Of a stretch of 64,000 nt of DNA, positions 1 to 10,304 are shown piece by piece. Origin of the DNA: Aspidiotus rigidus (taxonomy: Eukaryota; Arthropoda; Insecta; Hemiptera; Diaspididae); the NCBI GenBank assembly GCA_035079385.1, contig JAVHKY010000053.1, positions 2,852,001 through 2,916,000 on the forward strand, read 5' to 3'. The position numbers and the translations under genes were made by a program. The notes under the pieces were generated by a model. That model was not told the origin of the DNA. It did not search any database and saw nothing but the letters and a program-made list of their open reading frames with translations. Numbering within the stretch: position 1 is the first letter of the stretch; each line of letters starts with the position of its first letter.

Positions 1-1140
1 TATACATTACAATACAAGGGACTCAGAAAAACTTGAAGACTCTCCAAAATTCCAAACTGAACTCTCAATATAGAATAAGTTCCTTGCGTTCCTCATTTGA
101 CTTTGTTCAGGAAGCCATCGTTTTATACAAGGGTTTCGGAATTAGGGGGTGGAGTTAGCCCCTTTTCATGGTCTAGTATACGTCTAGTATACTGTATCTT
201 AGGCCGACTAGTCCGTCTCCATTCTTAGCCTACCTCAATTTTGTTGTACTGTACGTATGAAGATCTAGTATAAGCCTAATATAAACCTAGTATAAGACCA
301 ACATAAAGCAAATGTAGGTCCGTACGGACACCCAGACGTCAATATCGGAATCAGTGGTAGATACAAACCTCGACGATGAAAATTTTCCAAGTCCCAAAAT
401 TATGTTTGAACGGACGCCCGGACCCTCGGAGGTAAATTTCAAAATTGGGGTGTAGTTCAGAAAGGACATGAAACATGTCAAAATTTATTTTTCCTATTCA
501 AACCCCGAAAGGCAGAATGAATATGAAACTCGAATTTTAGGGAAGTAGAACGACCTGAATTCTTCTTGGAGCGCTAGAGATAGATGTGTGAAGCTGATGT
601 AACGCTCGCATCCGTCTCATTCATGTAATCAAAACAACGAACCAGTCGTCATACACTTTTAATCTTCACACCATTTACACAATTGTAGAAAGATAATAGA
701 TAGTAACAATTTGTACACGAACTTTACAGATGTATTTGAAAGTATGATAATACAATTATGAAATCAACGATAGTTACGCTTCAAGTACATTTTTGAAAAA
801 AAAATATTGAGAATTAAAAGTCGTATAGCCTTGGTAATTTCCTTACAAATGAGCTCAAACTTGAAATTTTTCGCATATTTTTTGGGTCATGATCACCTGT
901 AAACGAGAGGTGCACCAATCAGCGGAAAGTATTACCAGACATTACTTTTTGTTTAAATGTTGCCCTTCCAGATGAATCAGCTGAACGCGATTTAAGTTTT
1001 GCTTGGTACAAAAAGTGTAACGTTGTCATTAACAAAATTTTAAAATAGCGTGGAAGACCAATTCAATTTGGGTGAGCGCCCTTTTAAATATAAGCCGCAA
1101 CATTGAAAACTCGCAAGTTCTTTAATGAAGTTGAAAAAGG
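1..1140. other. intergenic, no gene seen
   Basis: I see no credible exon here. Bases about 50-125 carry a decayed reverse copy of the goodbye motif of the foldback family described at 59-61 kb (the block with cctcatttgactttgtt and caggaagcc). Bases about 165-300 are a tract rich in the word ctagtata and its relatives. The remainder is AT-rich unique-looking sequence. Confidence 0.5.
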
Positions 1141-1149
1141 GTAGGCAGG

Positions 1150-1427
1150 GAACCTGTTTCATGGGGGGACCTAGAATACCTTACAAGGACGCTCCGAGTC
1201 TTATGGTGTTTGAAGCGTTGCATATCTGGCTCATTGAAGGGCTAAGCCAATTGGTGTATCAAGCATTGCATATCTAGTTATTTGAAGAGGCTATTATACA
1301 CCGAGCACCGAGTTAGTAGGAGGGGAACTTGGAAAATTTTTGAGCTGTGAGCTTTGCTGGCTGGCCGGACGACGGACGTTTTTCCGACCCCCCCCCCCCC
1401 CCCCCTCCACCGATAAAACAGGTTCCC
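1150..1427. mobile_element. short foldback-family element
   Basis: The left end reads cagggaacctgtttcatggg and the right end is its approximate reverse complement (ataaaacaggttcccg), with a poly-C run just inside the right end. The interior holds the gccggacgacggacg block and the word pair tgtttgaagcgttgcatatc, both shared with copies at 3.8, 6.4 and 59-61 kb. It is a compact member of the family best seen at 59,216-60,837. No coding capacity is visible. The exact borders are uncertain by a few bases. Confidence 0.55.
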
Positions 1428-2718
1428 GTTAGAAGTTCGTGACTTTGCAACATCATCTTAAGGGTGTGCTTCACTTATTTGGAAACTCCGAAATGGTGTA
1501 CGATAAGTTGCATAAACATCCTCAAAAACTCTGCAAGTTTGGGAAGCCAGCGGTCACTGCGCGACGCTTGTCGGGCGTGTGTGGGTAGTCCTTGTAACAA
1601 ATGATAAGGAATGATTTTGCCAGAGCACTTCTCAGGGCTCCCTTTTCCGACAAATTTTTTCGATCTTTGGAAATGTTGTACAAAAAGGAAGGCGTTATCG
1701 GAACAGAATCCTGAATTTTAGCTCGATTTTCGGTACCACGTTTTACGAGCATATCTTCACAAGGGAAGCCCACCTTCAAAGCCTCATTTATCAGAGGGCA
1801 AAAGTAACAAGTTGCTTTTTTTTTTCTGAAAGCGCCTCAAAGCTTCTCGTCAGTGTACTTCCAAAAAAACGTTCCTAATTTATTTACCTACTGTGAGAAG
1901 TTCGAGGAATTTTCGGCGCTTCGAAAATGGTTTTTAATGACGACCGATCAGAATGAAAAAATTTCTTGGAGTAGGAATGTAGAAAAGTGTTACTGCTAGG
2001 GATGTGAATTTACGCTCCATAGATTCTAAGCCTTTCCCTGCTTGCCTAATTTTTTTAAACATTTCAAGAGGATCTGATTAGCGACTTCCGAAATTTTATC
2101 GAGGGAGTCGAACGAGAATCAGGCTACACCGGAACTATTCTATATAATATTATAATATGTCGTCAGCATAGCGTCGATTCTATAAAACGTAGATTTAGGA
2201 ACCCATTTTTAGGTCATTGCCTGCGAAATATTATATTTTCGGAATCCCTCTTCATGAATATATGCAACATTATTTAGAGTCGGCAATTTAAATGCCATTA
2301 CCTCATATTAAGCGCCATAATGTTGTGTAGGTAATTTACACGATACCTAACTTGTTTCCATCTCGTTATTATCGTAGAAAAAAATTCACTTCCGAAAAAT
2401 TCTGATAACAGGTTAAACGAAAAGCTTTTCCGAATTGTATACGCTCATTCCCTACATAATATTTTCAAAATAGCTACGTCTGCGCTATCTTATTTTGAAA
2501 AATTATTATTTATGCGTTCATCACTGATATGTTACCGATTTTGCGTTAAATACAATAATGTTAAAATAGCACTCAGGTCTACGAACCGGTACCGGCTTTA
2601 CGTTTTAATATTTTTAGTCCATACTGATGGAATAAAGTTACCTGAATTTTTTCAAAAGCAAGGCAACTTAGTCTCAACGAACAGTAAAAATTATCACTAT
2701 AATAAATAGTTTACTCAC
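1428..2718. other. intergenic, no gene seen
   Basis: An open frame of 85 codons exists at 1522-1779 on the minus strand but has no splice context or recognisable domain. The rest is AT-rich with many stops in all frames. I find nothing that supports a gene. Confidence 0.4.
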
Positions 2719-2770
2719 CTTTGCTCCGGATCCTTTCTCGTGTTCGATGACGCCGTTCACCTGATGACTC
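2719..2770 (-). CDS. isolated candidate coding exon, product unknown
   Basis: This 52-nt block on the minus strand has a good acceptor (gatattttcag) at its 5' edge and a good donor (gtgagt) at its 3' edge. Read in phase 2 it gives SHQVNGVIEHEKGSGAK without a stop, ending in phase 0. A short open block with both splice signals in a stop-rich neighbourhood is suggestive of a real internal exon of a gene that continues beyond the recognisable part. I could not find neighbouring exons with matching phase and I do not recognise the protein. It could also be chance. Confidence 0.3.
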
Positions 2771-3630
2771 CTGAAAATATCACTCGTAATTCCGCGATGC
2801 TCGTTTGCATAATAAATTTTCACTTCACGTTCTTAACTGGACTATAAATGATTATAATTTTGAAGACTATTTCTTCGCGAATTATGCTTGATTTATCCTT
2901 TCAAATAAAAAAATACGTACTTCGAACCATTTCTCTTACCGGTAAGAAAATTTTAAGGAACAGCAGTCAAAAACGAAAAACAATTTTAAAAATTTTCTTT
3001 TCCTTCACTCGTTCTACTTATTGTACCTACAAAATTTTTGTAATGCAACGAGAGCGAGCTCTAATTTCGTATACCTAGGTATACCGCGAGTACATAAATA
3101 TTAGCCTCTACGACGTAACTTCCTCGTCTCCAACGTCTTCGTATTATACTAATGTGCCTCTGACTAGAAACGAAGTAGCGTGGCGTAGAATGCGCTGTTC
3201 GATATTATCATGTGCGTGCCATGAAAATTATCGAGTTACCAATAGGTATATATGTTGAAATGTTGTACAGTGTGGCTAGATTTGTTGTCGTATATCGATA
3301 CCTCATTTGAAGAAAAAAGACACAGGTAGATTACGAAAATGCTGGATTTCAACATTTATTTTATATTGGTCTCACCTTTGTGTCAACAGTACAAATAGGT
3401 ACCGGTACATAAGATAAAGCACACGTCAGTCGTGGCTACAGTTTTAAAATGTCATGAATAAAGAAGGTACTATGCCAAAGTCCCCGCCCCCCCCCCCACA
3501 TAAAAAAATTGAAGGAAATTAAGTTACTTGAAAGAGAACAAGACTAAGTCGTTATGCACCTTAACATCCGCAAGTTTCTTGGTTTTTTTTCCTCGACTCT
3601 AAGACAATGGAAATTCAGCCTTCCATTTTT
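2771..3630. other. no gene seen; possible promoter-like stretch
   Basis: No exon is supported. Bases about 3,100-3,240 are richer in CpG than their surroundings, which could mark a promoter, but no transcript can be tied to it. A poly-C run lies at about 3,486-3,498. Confidence 0.3.
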
Positions 3631-3633
3631 TGA

Positions 3634-4080
3634 CAGGGAACCTGTTCTATGTTTTTTTTTTTGAAGCCGTGCACCGTCCGGCTAAAAACTTGGAAAAATT
3701 TCAACTCTCAAGCTGTGTTTGATAGGGGGGGGGGGGGACTTGGAAAAACGGTAGCTTCCTTAACGATGTTAAACGAGGAACAGGAACCTGTTCTATGAGT
3801 TCAAAAATAATACATGATATGTCTGCATCAGGATAGTCCCTTCAAGTAACTGGATATGCAATACTTCAGACACTAGTTGGATTAGCCCCTTCAGAGAGCT
3901 AGATATGCAATGCTTCAAACGCCATAAGTCCCCTTTTGTTATATATTACGGCTCACCCTCGAGTCAAAATTTTCACAAGTGCCTCTTAATCCTCCTCCCA
4001 TCGTACATAGCTTGAGAGTCAAAACTTTTCTACGTTTTTAGTAGGACAGCGCACGGCGTATGTCAGATTTTTCGAAAAAA
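3634..4080. repeat. nested foldback-family fragments
   Basis: The terminal motif cagggaacctgttctatg occurs at about 3,634, and a related form at about 3,784. Between them lie the gccgtgcaccgtccggc block, one aaaaatttcaactctcaag array unit, a G run, and the gcttccttaacgatgttaaa block. Downstream, 3,830-3,935 holds a reverse copy of the gcattgcatatctggctc block seen at 1.2 and 6.4 kb, and 3,965-4,080 has two decayed array units in reverse. It looks like several insertions or a rearranged copy. Confidence 0.6.
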
Positions 4081-4138
4081 CCCCCGTAGAACCTCTGAGC
4101 TGTATACAATAGGATGGGGAAAAATGTCCACTCTCGAC

Positions 4139-4450
4139 AGGTACGTCACCAATGTGCTGTATACGTGGACAGGTCCCGGAGATCTCCTCTTGGAGTTTCT
4201 CAAGTATAAAAACGAGCAAACCCTTCCATAAAATTTACTCTGGAAGTTGGTGGCTCGTCTATTAATTACTTGGATTTGTCGATCATTGAAAGAGAGGGCG
4301 TCCACGAATTTGTTATCTACAGAAAAGATATTTCGATCGATATTCTGGAGCGCGGCAAGTCTTTTTGCCCTGATCCTCATAAGTTCGCTCCCCGGCTGAT
4401 GACCCACATCCCGCTGAGCCAGTAGTTGACTGTAAAGCATTTGGCTAGAG
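4139..4450 (+). pseudogene. Penelope-like retroelement, reverse transcriptase fragment
   Basis: Plus-strand reading in shifted frames gives YVTNVLYTWTGPGDLLLEFL, then PSIKFTLEVGGSSINYLDLS, then GVHEFVIYRKDISIDILE. These match, segment by segment, the better copy at 46.7 kb (YVDDVLCAWTG, PSIKFTLEVG, GVHEF). In Penelope-like reverse transcriptases YVDD is the catalytic motif and the INFLDL-type segment follows the KFT motif. Here the catalytic aspartates are lost (YVTN) and the frame is broken near 4,223, so it is a dead fragment. A 149-codon open frame on the opposite strand is a shadow of it. Confidence 0.7.
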
Positions 4451-4974
4451 TGAATATGGTTCAAAGGAAGATTACAAGGAAATAACTTGAATCTACCACC
4501 TCCCTCATTCACGATTTAAACCGAGATAGTAGGAAGCGTTGGATCAGGCTACCATTTTTGGGGAAGTTTTCCTGACAGTTGGGTCATATCCACCGATCCT
4601 TTAGTCCCTGCCACACCAGTCGCGACGAGTGGCGTTTATGGGATATGGTGATTATAGAGGAGTTTACATCAGCGAGACTGGCTGTCAGCCCAAAATAAGA
4701 GCAGCTGGAAATAGGAAAGCGTGGGCAAAGTAGAATATAGGTGAATCGGCCTTATTACTAGTGATCGCAGCTTCAAAGAGGGTTCCGAAGTCCTTCACAG
4801 AGAAAACTCATATCGAAATTATCCATCATCTGTTTGGGAGCAGCGTTAGTGTGCTCGACAGGTACACACCGACTTCCTCGGGTGTTCCTGTTTTCAATCG
4901 TCCTTGGGTTAGTTGGTTTCTTGTCTCACTAGATGACGGTTTCTTAACTGAAAGCACTCCGGTCTGTTCGTAAT

Positions 4975-5545
4975 TTCGGGGAACCTGTTCTATGTTTTTT
5001 TTTTTTTTTTTTTTTTTTTTTTGAGAAATTTGCAGCGTGCCGTTGGGTGAAAAACTTGAAAAAATTTCGACTCTCGTGCTATATACAGGAGTAGGGCTCA
5101 GGAGAGTTTCGACTCTCAGACTATTTATGATAGGAGGGGAACTTCGAAAAATTTCCACTCTCGAGCTATATAATTATGATAGGAGAGGGACTCAAAAATA
5201 ATTAAGGCTTCCTTAACGATGTCAAACCAGGAAAGCAGGGAACCTTTTTTATGGGTCGAATTTGTTTTAGTAATGAGATTTATGGGTCTATTGGGGAAAC
5301 CACTATTAAAAAAAAACTCTATCAATTCGACCCCTAGGGTAGTGTGGAACTGAATTGAGAAAACACCAATTTTCCAAAATCTCCTTCTATCATATATTAT
5401 TATGACAAGAATTCAAAATTTTTTAAGTCTTTTCCTTAATATTTATGACTTGGAGAACAAAATTTTTTCAAGTCTTTGAAAGACAACGGACGGTCAATTT
5501 TTCAAAAAAAAAAAAAAACCATAGAACACGTTCCTTGTTAAAATT
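4975..5545. repeat. foldback-family fragments with poly-T run
   Basis: The motif gggaacctgttctatg at about 4,979 is followed by a run of about 25 T, then the gccgttgggtgaaaaacttg block, then three decayed 45-bp array units (5,060-5,205), then the gcttccttaacgatgtcaaa block and gcagggaacc at about 5,230. The reverse terminus (ccatagaacacgttccttg followed by TTAA) is at about 5,519-5,542. The TTAA after the terminus is shared with the large copy at 59-61 kb. Confidence 0.6.
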
Positions 5546-5595
5546 TTAACCTTGAAGACATATATGATAGAGGACTTACCCTCCTATCATATAAA

Positions 5596-5695
5596 GAAAG
5601 AAAGAAAGAAATTAAATAAATAAATAAATAAATAAATAATAAAATAAATAAAATGGATTATTAAAAAAATTAATTTATTAAATAAATAAATAAAT
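5596..5695. repeat. AAAT/GAAA microsatellite
   Basis: A simple repeat of aaagaaag changing to aaataaataaat, interrupted by short ttaattta pieces. It is compatible with ordinary replication slippage in AT-rich DNA. Confidence 0.9.
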
Positions 5696-5887
5696 CCAAG
5701 TCCTCCTCTTATCATTCCCCTCCTATCATAATATATAGCTCAGGAAAAGAAGCAAAATTTTTCCAAGTTGATTTTGGCCGGACGTCGGACGGCAGACGGC
5801 AAATTTTTCAAAAAAAAAGAAGAAACTATACTGTTAAAATATTTAAATGAAATAACGAGGCTTTTCCCGCACCGTTTTTTATTAAAA

Positions 5888-5945
5888 GATCGTGACGTTT
5901 CGGCCCAGCTAGTGGCCTTTATCAAACGAGACTGAAGATGAGGAA
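5888..5945 (-). ncRNA. hammerhead-ribozyme-like motif of a Penelope-like terminal repeat
   Basis: On the minus strand the core reads TTGATAAA, then stem GGCC, loop ACTAGCTG, GGCC, then GAAAC. Hammerheads need CUGANGA, stem II, GAAA; the stem and GAAA are present but the first core box is degenerate. Penelope-like elements are known to carry hammerheads in their terminal repeats, and the ORF tail of one lies just upstream. Activity is doubtful because of the altered core and no clear stem III partner. Confidence 0.35.
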
Positions 5946-6020
5946 AACAAGAACGTAGACTACGGGTAATACAGTACCTAGGTATGTAAGCCGTGAGTCA
6001 TAAGGGAAGGAAACATGAAA

Positions 6021-6215
6021 TTATCTGCTGATGTTCGAGATGGTAGGAGCGTACACAGATGCAAAATTTACAGTATCACTCTTAAAGTTGACGACAGTAT
6101 TCGAACGTTTTATTATTTCAACAACTTCCCTTATCTTACGTTTTTTATCATTAGATTCATTGGCTAAAATCTTGATCTGCTGAAAATTAAACTTATGGTT
6201 ACATTCTTTGGAAAC
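6021..6215 (-). pseudogene. Penelope-like retroelement, C-terminal ORF fragment
   Basis: Minus-strand translation gives ECNHKFNFQQIKILANESND, then KKRKIREVVEIIKRSN, then a tail ending SNISR and a stop. The H-x-F-N-F...KIL....KKR..E..EI pattern is typical of the C-terminal GIY-YIG endonuclease end of Penelope-like elements. The upstream part of the element is missing; instead, decayed 45-bp repeat units abut it at 6,220-6,440. The tail is followed at 5,890-5,945 by a hammerhead-like motif (separate entry), as expected for the terminal repeat of such an element. Confidence 0.7.
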
Positions 6216-6219
6216 TTTT

Positions 6220-6500
6220 GACTCTCGAGCTGTATGTAATATGATAGGAGAGGGATTTAGAAAAATCTTGACCTCCGAGCTATATACAATAAAAGGGGGA
6301 CTTGGAAAAATTTCCCCCCACAAACTGTACTCGTATATGATGGGAGGGGGAATTGAACAAATTTCCACTCTCGAGCTACACATGGCAGAACGGGGACTTG
6401 GACAAATTTTCACTCTCAAGCTATAGATGATCGAAGGGGGACTTATGGTGTTTGAAGCATTGCATATCTGGCTCATTGAAGGGGCTAAGCCAATTGGTGT
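6220..6500 (+). repeat. decayed array of 45-bp foldback units
   Basis: Five degenerate copies of the unit (gactctcgagctgtatgtaa, atgataggagagggact and relatives) run from 6,220 to about 6,440, followed by the block tggtgtttgaagcattgcat that also occurs at about 1,204. Their sequence and spacing match the large arrays at 59.3-60.8 kb. No coding role. Confidence 0.7.
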
Positions 6501-6769
6501 ATAAAACAGGGCGCGTCTAATAGATTTTTAAGGCTTTTTAAAGCGATAAATATGTTACCTACATCTACAGTAAATTTTCATCACTGTTAATTAAAAATAA
6601 TATTCTTAACTTCCTATTCTAAAAATTATTTCAAGTTCCGACATTTTGCAAATTTCCGCAAAGAAGTAATAGTTCAAAAAAACAATCTATGCGTAGTCTC
6701 GTAAAAACTTTAAGGTTCAAAAAAAAAAAAAAATAGAAAAATACACGAATCTGTTTCGATAACGGAAAG

Positions 6770-7960
6770 TCAATTGTACTGAACTGGATATATTCCACTT
6801 TTCAAAGTAAAAGTTATACGTTGACGTTCAGGATACAAGGTGAAGACGTGGTCGTCTTTAGCGTGCGTTATGTTGATTACCATTTGCGCGAAAGAACATT
6901 TCACGACAGTAATTGTAGCTTTTTTCTTTCGCAACTTCAAAATAGCACCCTTTATCACCCGTTCGTCTTGTAATTTCGGCGTCGGCACTGAGATGTAATG
7001 AAAATCGCTTACATTAAGCAGACGAGGGGGTAACACTTCGCCGAGAACGTTATAACAAATTCGTTTGTGCACTTCGGCAGTAAGAATTTCCGCCTCTTTC
7101 CAAACTATATTGTCGAGATCTAGAAAGAAGAAATCGATACTTAAATTTGCAAATTTAAAAATATAAAGAAGAGCAATCTTTGATATACATACCGTACCAG
7201 CTTAGACTATTGATGCGCGATCATTCTTATGATTTCATCGAATGTTACAAAAAAAGACTATAGGTACCCTCCAAAAAAAAAACACGTTTTGAAAATTTGA
7301 AAAAATTAAAAAATACTAAACGCCCTAAAAAATATTCTTACTCAAGAGTTCATGAGGCCCCCAGTAGGAAATTCAAAAATTTCGTTTAAAATCGACTCCA
7401 ATAATTGTTGATTCTAGTGTTTCTGAGTTAAATTTGGACCCTTTTTAGCCAAACCCAACCAAGCGACATGATAACAATCAAAAGAAATGAAGAAAATGTT
7501 CTTTTATAATGACTATAAGCGGAGATTCTCCTTTTCCCTAGATCGTTATCATGTCGCATGGTTGGGTTTGGCTAAAAAGGGTCCATCTAAGAACGATTTC
7601 ACAAATGATCATCCTAATTATGACTTTTTTATTTTTATTTTTCGATCTGTTGGAATGCTATAATGAAGTCATCTCCGCCCGCTCCTTCGAGGTAAAGGTG
7701 GATAATGAAATCAATCGTCAAGACCACTCGCCTTCATCATATTTCTGCTCACCTTATCTATATGATATACGAGACTGCTGGTCTAAAGATGGGTGAAAAT
7801 GGCGATATATATTGTGCTTACTTGAATGGTATTTCATGAACATGTCTTCCAAAGCATTTTCATCGAATTCGTACGAAGCGAAGGATATGCAAATACCAAT
7901 CGACATCCAAACAGTCCACATTAATTTCTTTGCGGTGAACATTTTCTTACGGTATTTCAT
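6770..7960 (-). CDS. orphan two-exon gene, probable secreted protein
   Basis: Exon 1 is 7822-7960 (or from the internal ATG at 7942) and ends in phase 1 at gtaagc. Exon 2 is 6770-7119, enters in phase 1 after the strong acceptor ttcttctttctag, and ends in TGA. The joined product is about 162 residues (156 from the second ATG). It starts with MFTAKKLMWTVWMSIGICIS, a hydrophobic segment ending in FAS, typical of a signal peptide. The mature part contains EVHKRICYNVLGEVL and the end SGIYPVQYN. It is rich in Lys, Val and Ile, with only two or three cysteines. I recognise no family. Both exons being open, correctly spliced and in matching phase supports a gene; the start and possible intervening exons are uncertain. 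The 702-nt intron contains a 40-bp inverted repeat. Confidence 0.55.
7436..7584. repeat. inverted repeat, 40-bp arms, within an intron
   Basis: Arms at 7436-7475 and 7545-7584 are near-perfect reverse complements (ggaccctttttagccaaacc against its complement), with a 69-nt loop. This resembles a small foldback or MITE remnant. An RNA copy of the host intron would form a long hairpin. Confidence 0.8.
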
Positions 7961-8269
7961 ACAGGTGGTTGTAAGAAACTGATAAGATAAGTTTGATACA
8001 ATCGATTAACTATTTTGTAATTAAGCGATATCATTCTTTTTCATATTTTACCATTTGCCCCAGAAACACTTAAAATACGGACCATACACTCAAAGGAATA
8101 AGTAGCAAACATTTGTGTCGTGCTCTCCCAATCAAAGTCAAAATTCATACATGTCAACATGATAGAATCTATAAGAAAAGATTTAATACTTATACGAGCA
8201 ATATATTAAGTTATGGAAATGGTACAGGTAATCATTCAATAACTAGGTATTTCTTTTGTATATGTGTAA

Positions 8270-10194
8270 CTAGAAAACAACAAAATCTTGAAGGGAACTT
8301 GACTTTAAAAAAGAGCCAAATTTGTTGGTGTAGTAACCTGTCTCATTATTATATCTTCTATGATGATTAATCATATTATTCAGTGATTTTGAGGCTTGCC
8401 AGGTCCTATTCCGAGGATTAAAAACCTGTATGTCACACCAATCGTCAGCTTCATTCCCTTCAAACTTATTTTTTTGTAATCTCGTGGAAATAATCCAAAC
8501 TTGATTTTCATATGCCACCATTCGATGGTTATCGCAGTTTGTTTTTCTTCTGTTCATATCAGGATAGCTTAATGTTTCCCATTTTCCCGCTTCAGGATCT
8601 AGTACCTCCAAACCATAACCATCTGATACATAAATTTTTCCATCTAAAGAGGTACTAGCTGCAAAACTGTATTTCCTATTAGTTCTGGGTAGTTTTAACC
8701 ATTTTAGATTTCGATTGTCGTAGGCTTGAACAAATCCGCTTTTACTATAATTTGCAGAACCGCCAACAAAGTACAACAGATCATTGTTTGCAACCATGCA
8801 TGACCCTTTCATGTTTTCACTCATTTTAGTCATAGGGAACCATATGTCCATGTGGCAGTTATAAAGATAAACGGTACTTTCATTGTCGTGAGAGAAATAT
8901 ATGTTCATAGTATTTGGCACAGCACAAATATGAAATGAACCTCCAGAAAAGTTTGTTGGAGGACAAGCTAATTTCCGTTTCAAATCCAGCGTTACTGAAG
9001 CAGAAGCAAAAAATGTTGGAGCGTATTCATCAATTAAATCATAACGCATACTATACAAATAATTATGAGATTCACCAAGTGTGACGACTTTCATACAAGC
9101 ATGATGGTATGGACTCGGATTTTTTTGACAATATGACCACTTGGAATTATACTTATTTGCCGAGAAAATATTCAATGCAACTGAGTCATCTTCATCTGAC
9201 TTGAAATTTATGAACGCATGAAGTCCCAATTTTGAAATATTTTCACAGACAACGGGTGATGCGCTGACAAAATCATTACTAATCGGATCTTTTGACAAAA
9301 GATATTCACACAGATGTTTTCTCAGAGACACGGCATCCCAGTCAACAATGCGATCAATTTTGAATTTCTTCATTAAAAATACTTCATAGCAACATGAAAT
9401 CTTCCTGAAATCCACCAATCGCAGTATTTCTTCTAAATGAACAGCTCTTTCTCCGGGAGAGTGGCTCACCCAACGAATCAGCGCATCCAATAAAACGTCT
9501 TCATCCCGGAATATTCGTGGCAAGCTGAGCTCAGGAGACAACTCATATTTTCTCAATACCAGATTTAGAACCTCAATCGGCAATGTAAGGAACTCTTCTT
9601 TCAGAGACAATACATTAAACTTCTCGATTATATAATCGGAAATGATATCCATTAAGGATTCATTATTTGTTACATGAGCAAACATGAATATTTCAAAAAT
9701 CTTCTCAATTGATAATTCGCACTGACGAATGTAATCAACACAATGTTCCACAAAGGACTGCACACCTAAGAAGTCGCTCGCGCGAAGCAAATCGAAGACA
9801 TTGTTATCTGTAATCGAGGGTTTCTTCTCCGTGTAAGAAAATTTCAATATTTCTTCAAACACTCCAGCATTGATGTCCAGCAAAACGGTTTCTTGGACAC
9901 AGCAATCTTCTGGGTTACTTCTAAACAAGGCATCGAAGTATTCTGAAACCGAAGCAAGTACCACACGGTGACATCGAAAAATCTGTTCTTGAACTTCAAC
10001 GAAAACATCGCAAAATCTATCCTCGGTGTAAAATTGGTTCAATTTTCGTCTTAATACACAATTGCAAGATTTCTCCTGTGACAAGAATGAAAAATCTATC
10101 TGATAAAGAAACTAGGTGAGTGCCAAAATAATTCTCGTCAATTAAGTACAGCGAAATTAAATTATACCTGATCGTAGAACAGATTTGCGTTCAT
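8270..10194 (-). CDS. BTB-BACK-kelch protein (KLHL type, probable Cullin-3 adaptor)
   Basis: Exon 1, 10168-10194, encodes only MNANLFYDQ. After a 92-nt intron (gtataa..cacag) exon 2, 8270-10075, carries the rest, giving about 610 residues, a usual KLHL length. Residues about 17-125 are a BTB domain (DRFCDVFVEVQEQIFRCHRV, VLASVSEYFDALF, then DLLRASDFLGVQSFVEHCVD). A BACK domain follows to about residue 240 (FMFAHVTNNESLMDIISDYI, LLDALIRWVSHSPGERAVHL). The C-terminal third is a kelch-like propeller with recognisable blades such as YFVGGSANYSKSGFVQAYD and IYVSDGYGLEVLDPEAGKWE; the others are degenerate. KLHL proteins use BTB-BACK to bind Cullin-3 and the propeller to hold a substrate for ubiquitination; this one's substrate is unknown. 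That almost all of it sits in one exon suggests a retrocopied or rapidly duplicating lineage (inference). Confidence 0.9.
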
Positions 10195-10304
10195 TGTTAG
10201 TTATAGTTATTGGGCGAATAAATCATACATTAATAATAGTCAGCACTAACAGTGACAGCTTTTAAATGCCAATATTATTTCTTCTGGGATTCTAACTTAT
10301 TACA

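Noticed and set aside
4063..4512. 149-codon minus-strand frame
   Set aside because: Antisense to a Penelope-like reverse transcriptase fragment whose motifs read on the plus strand.
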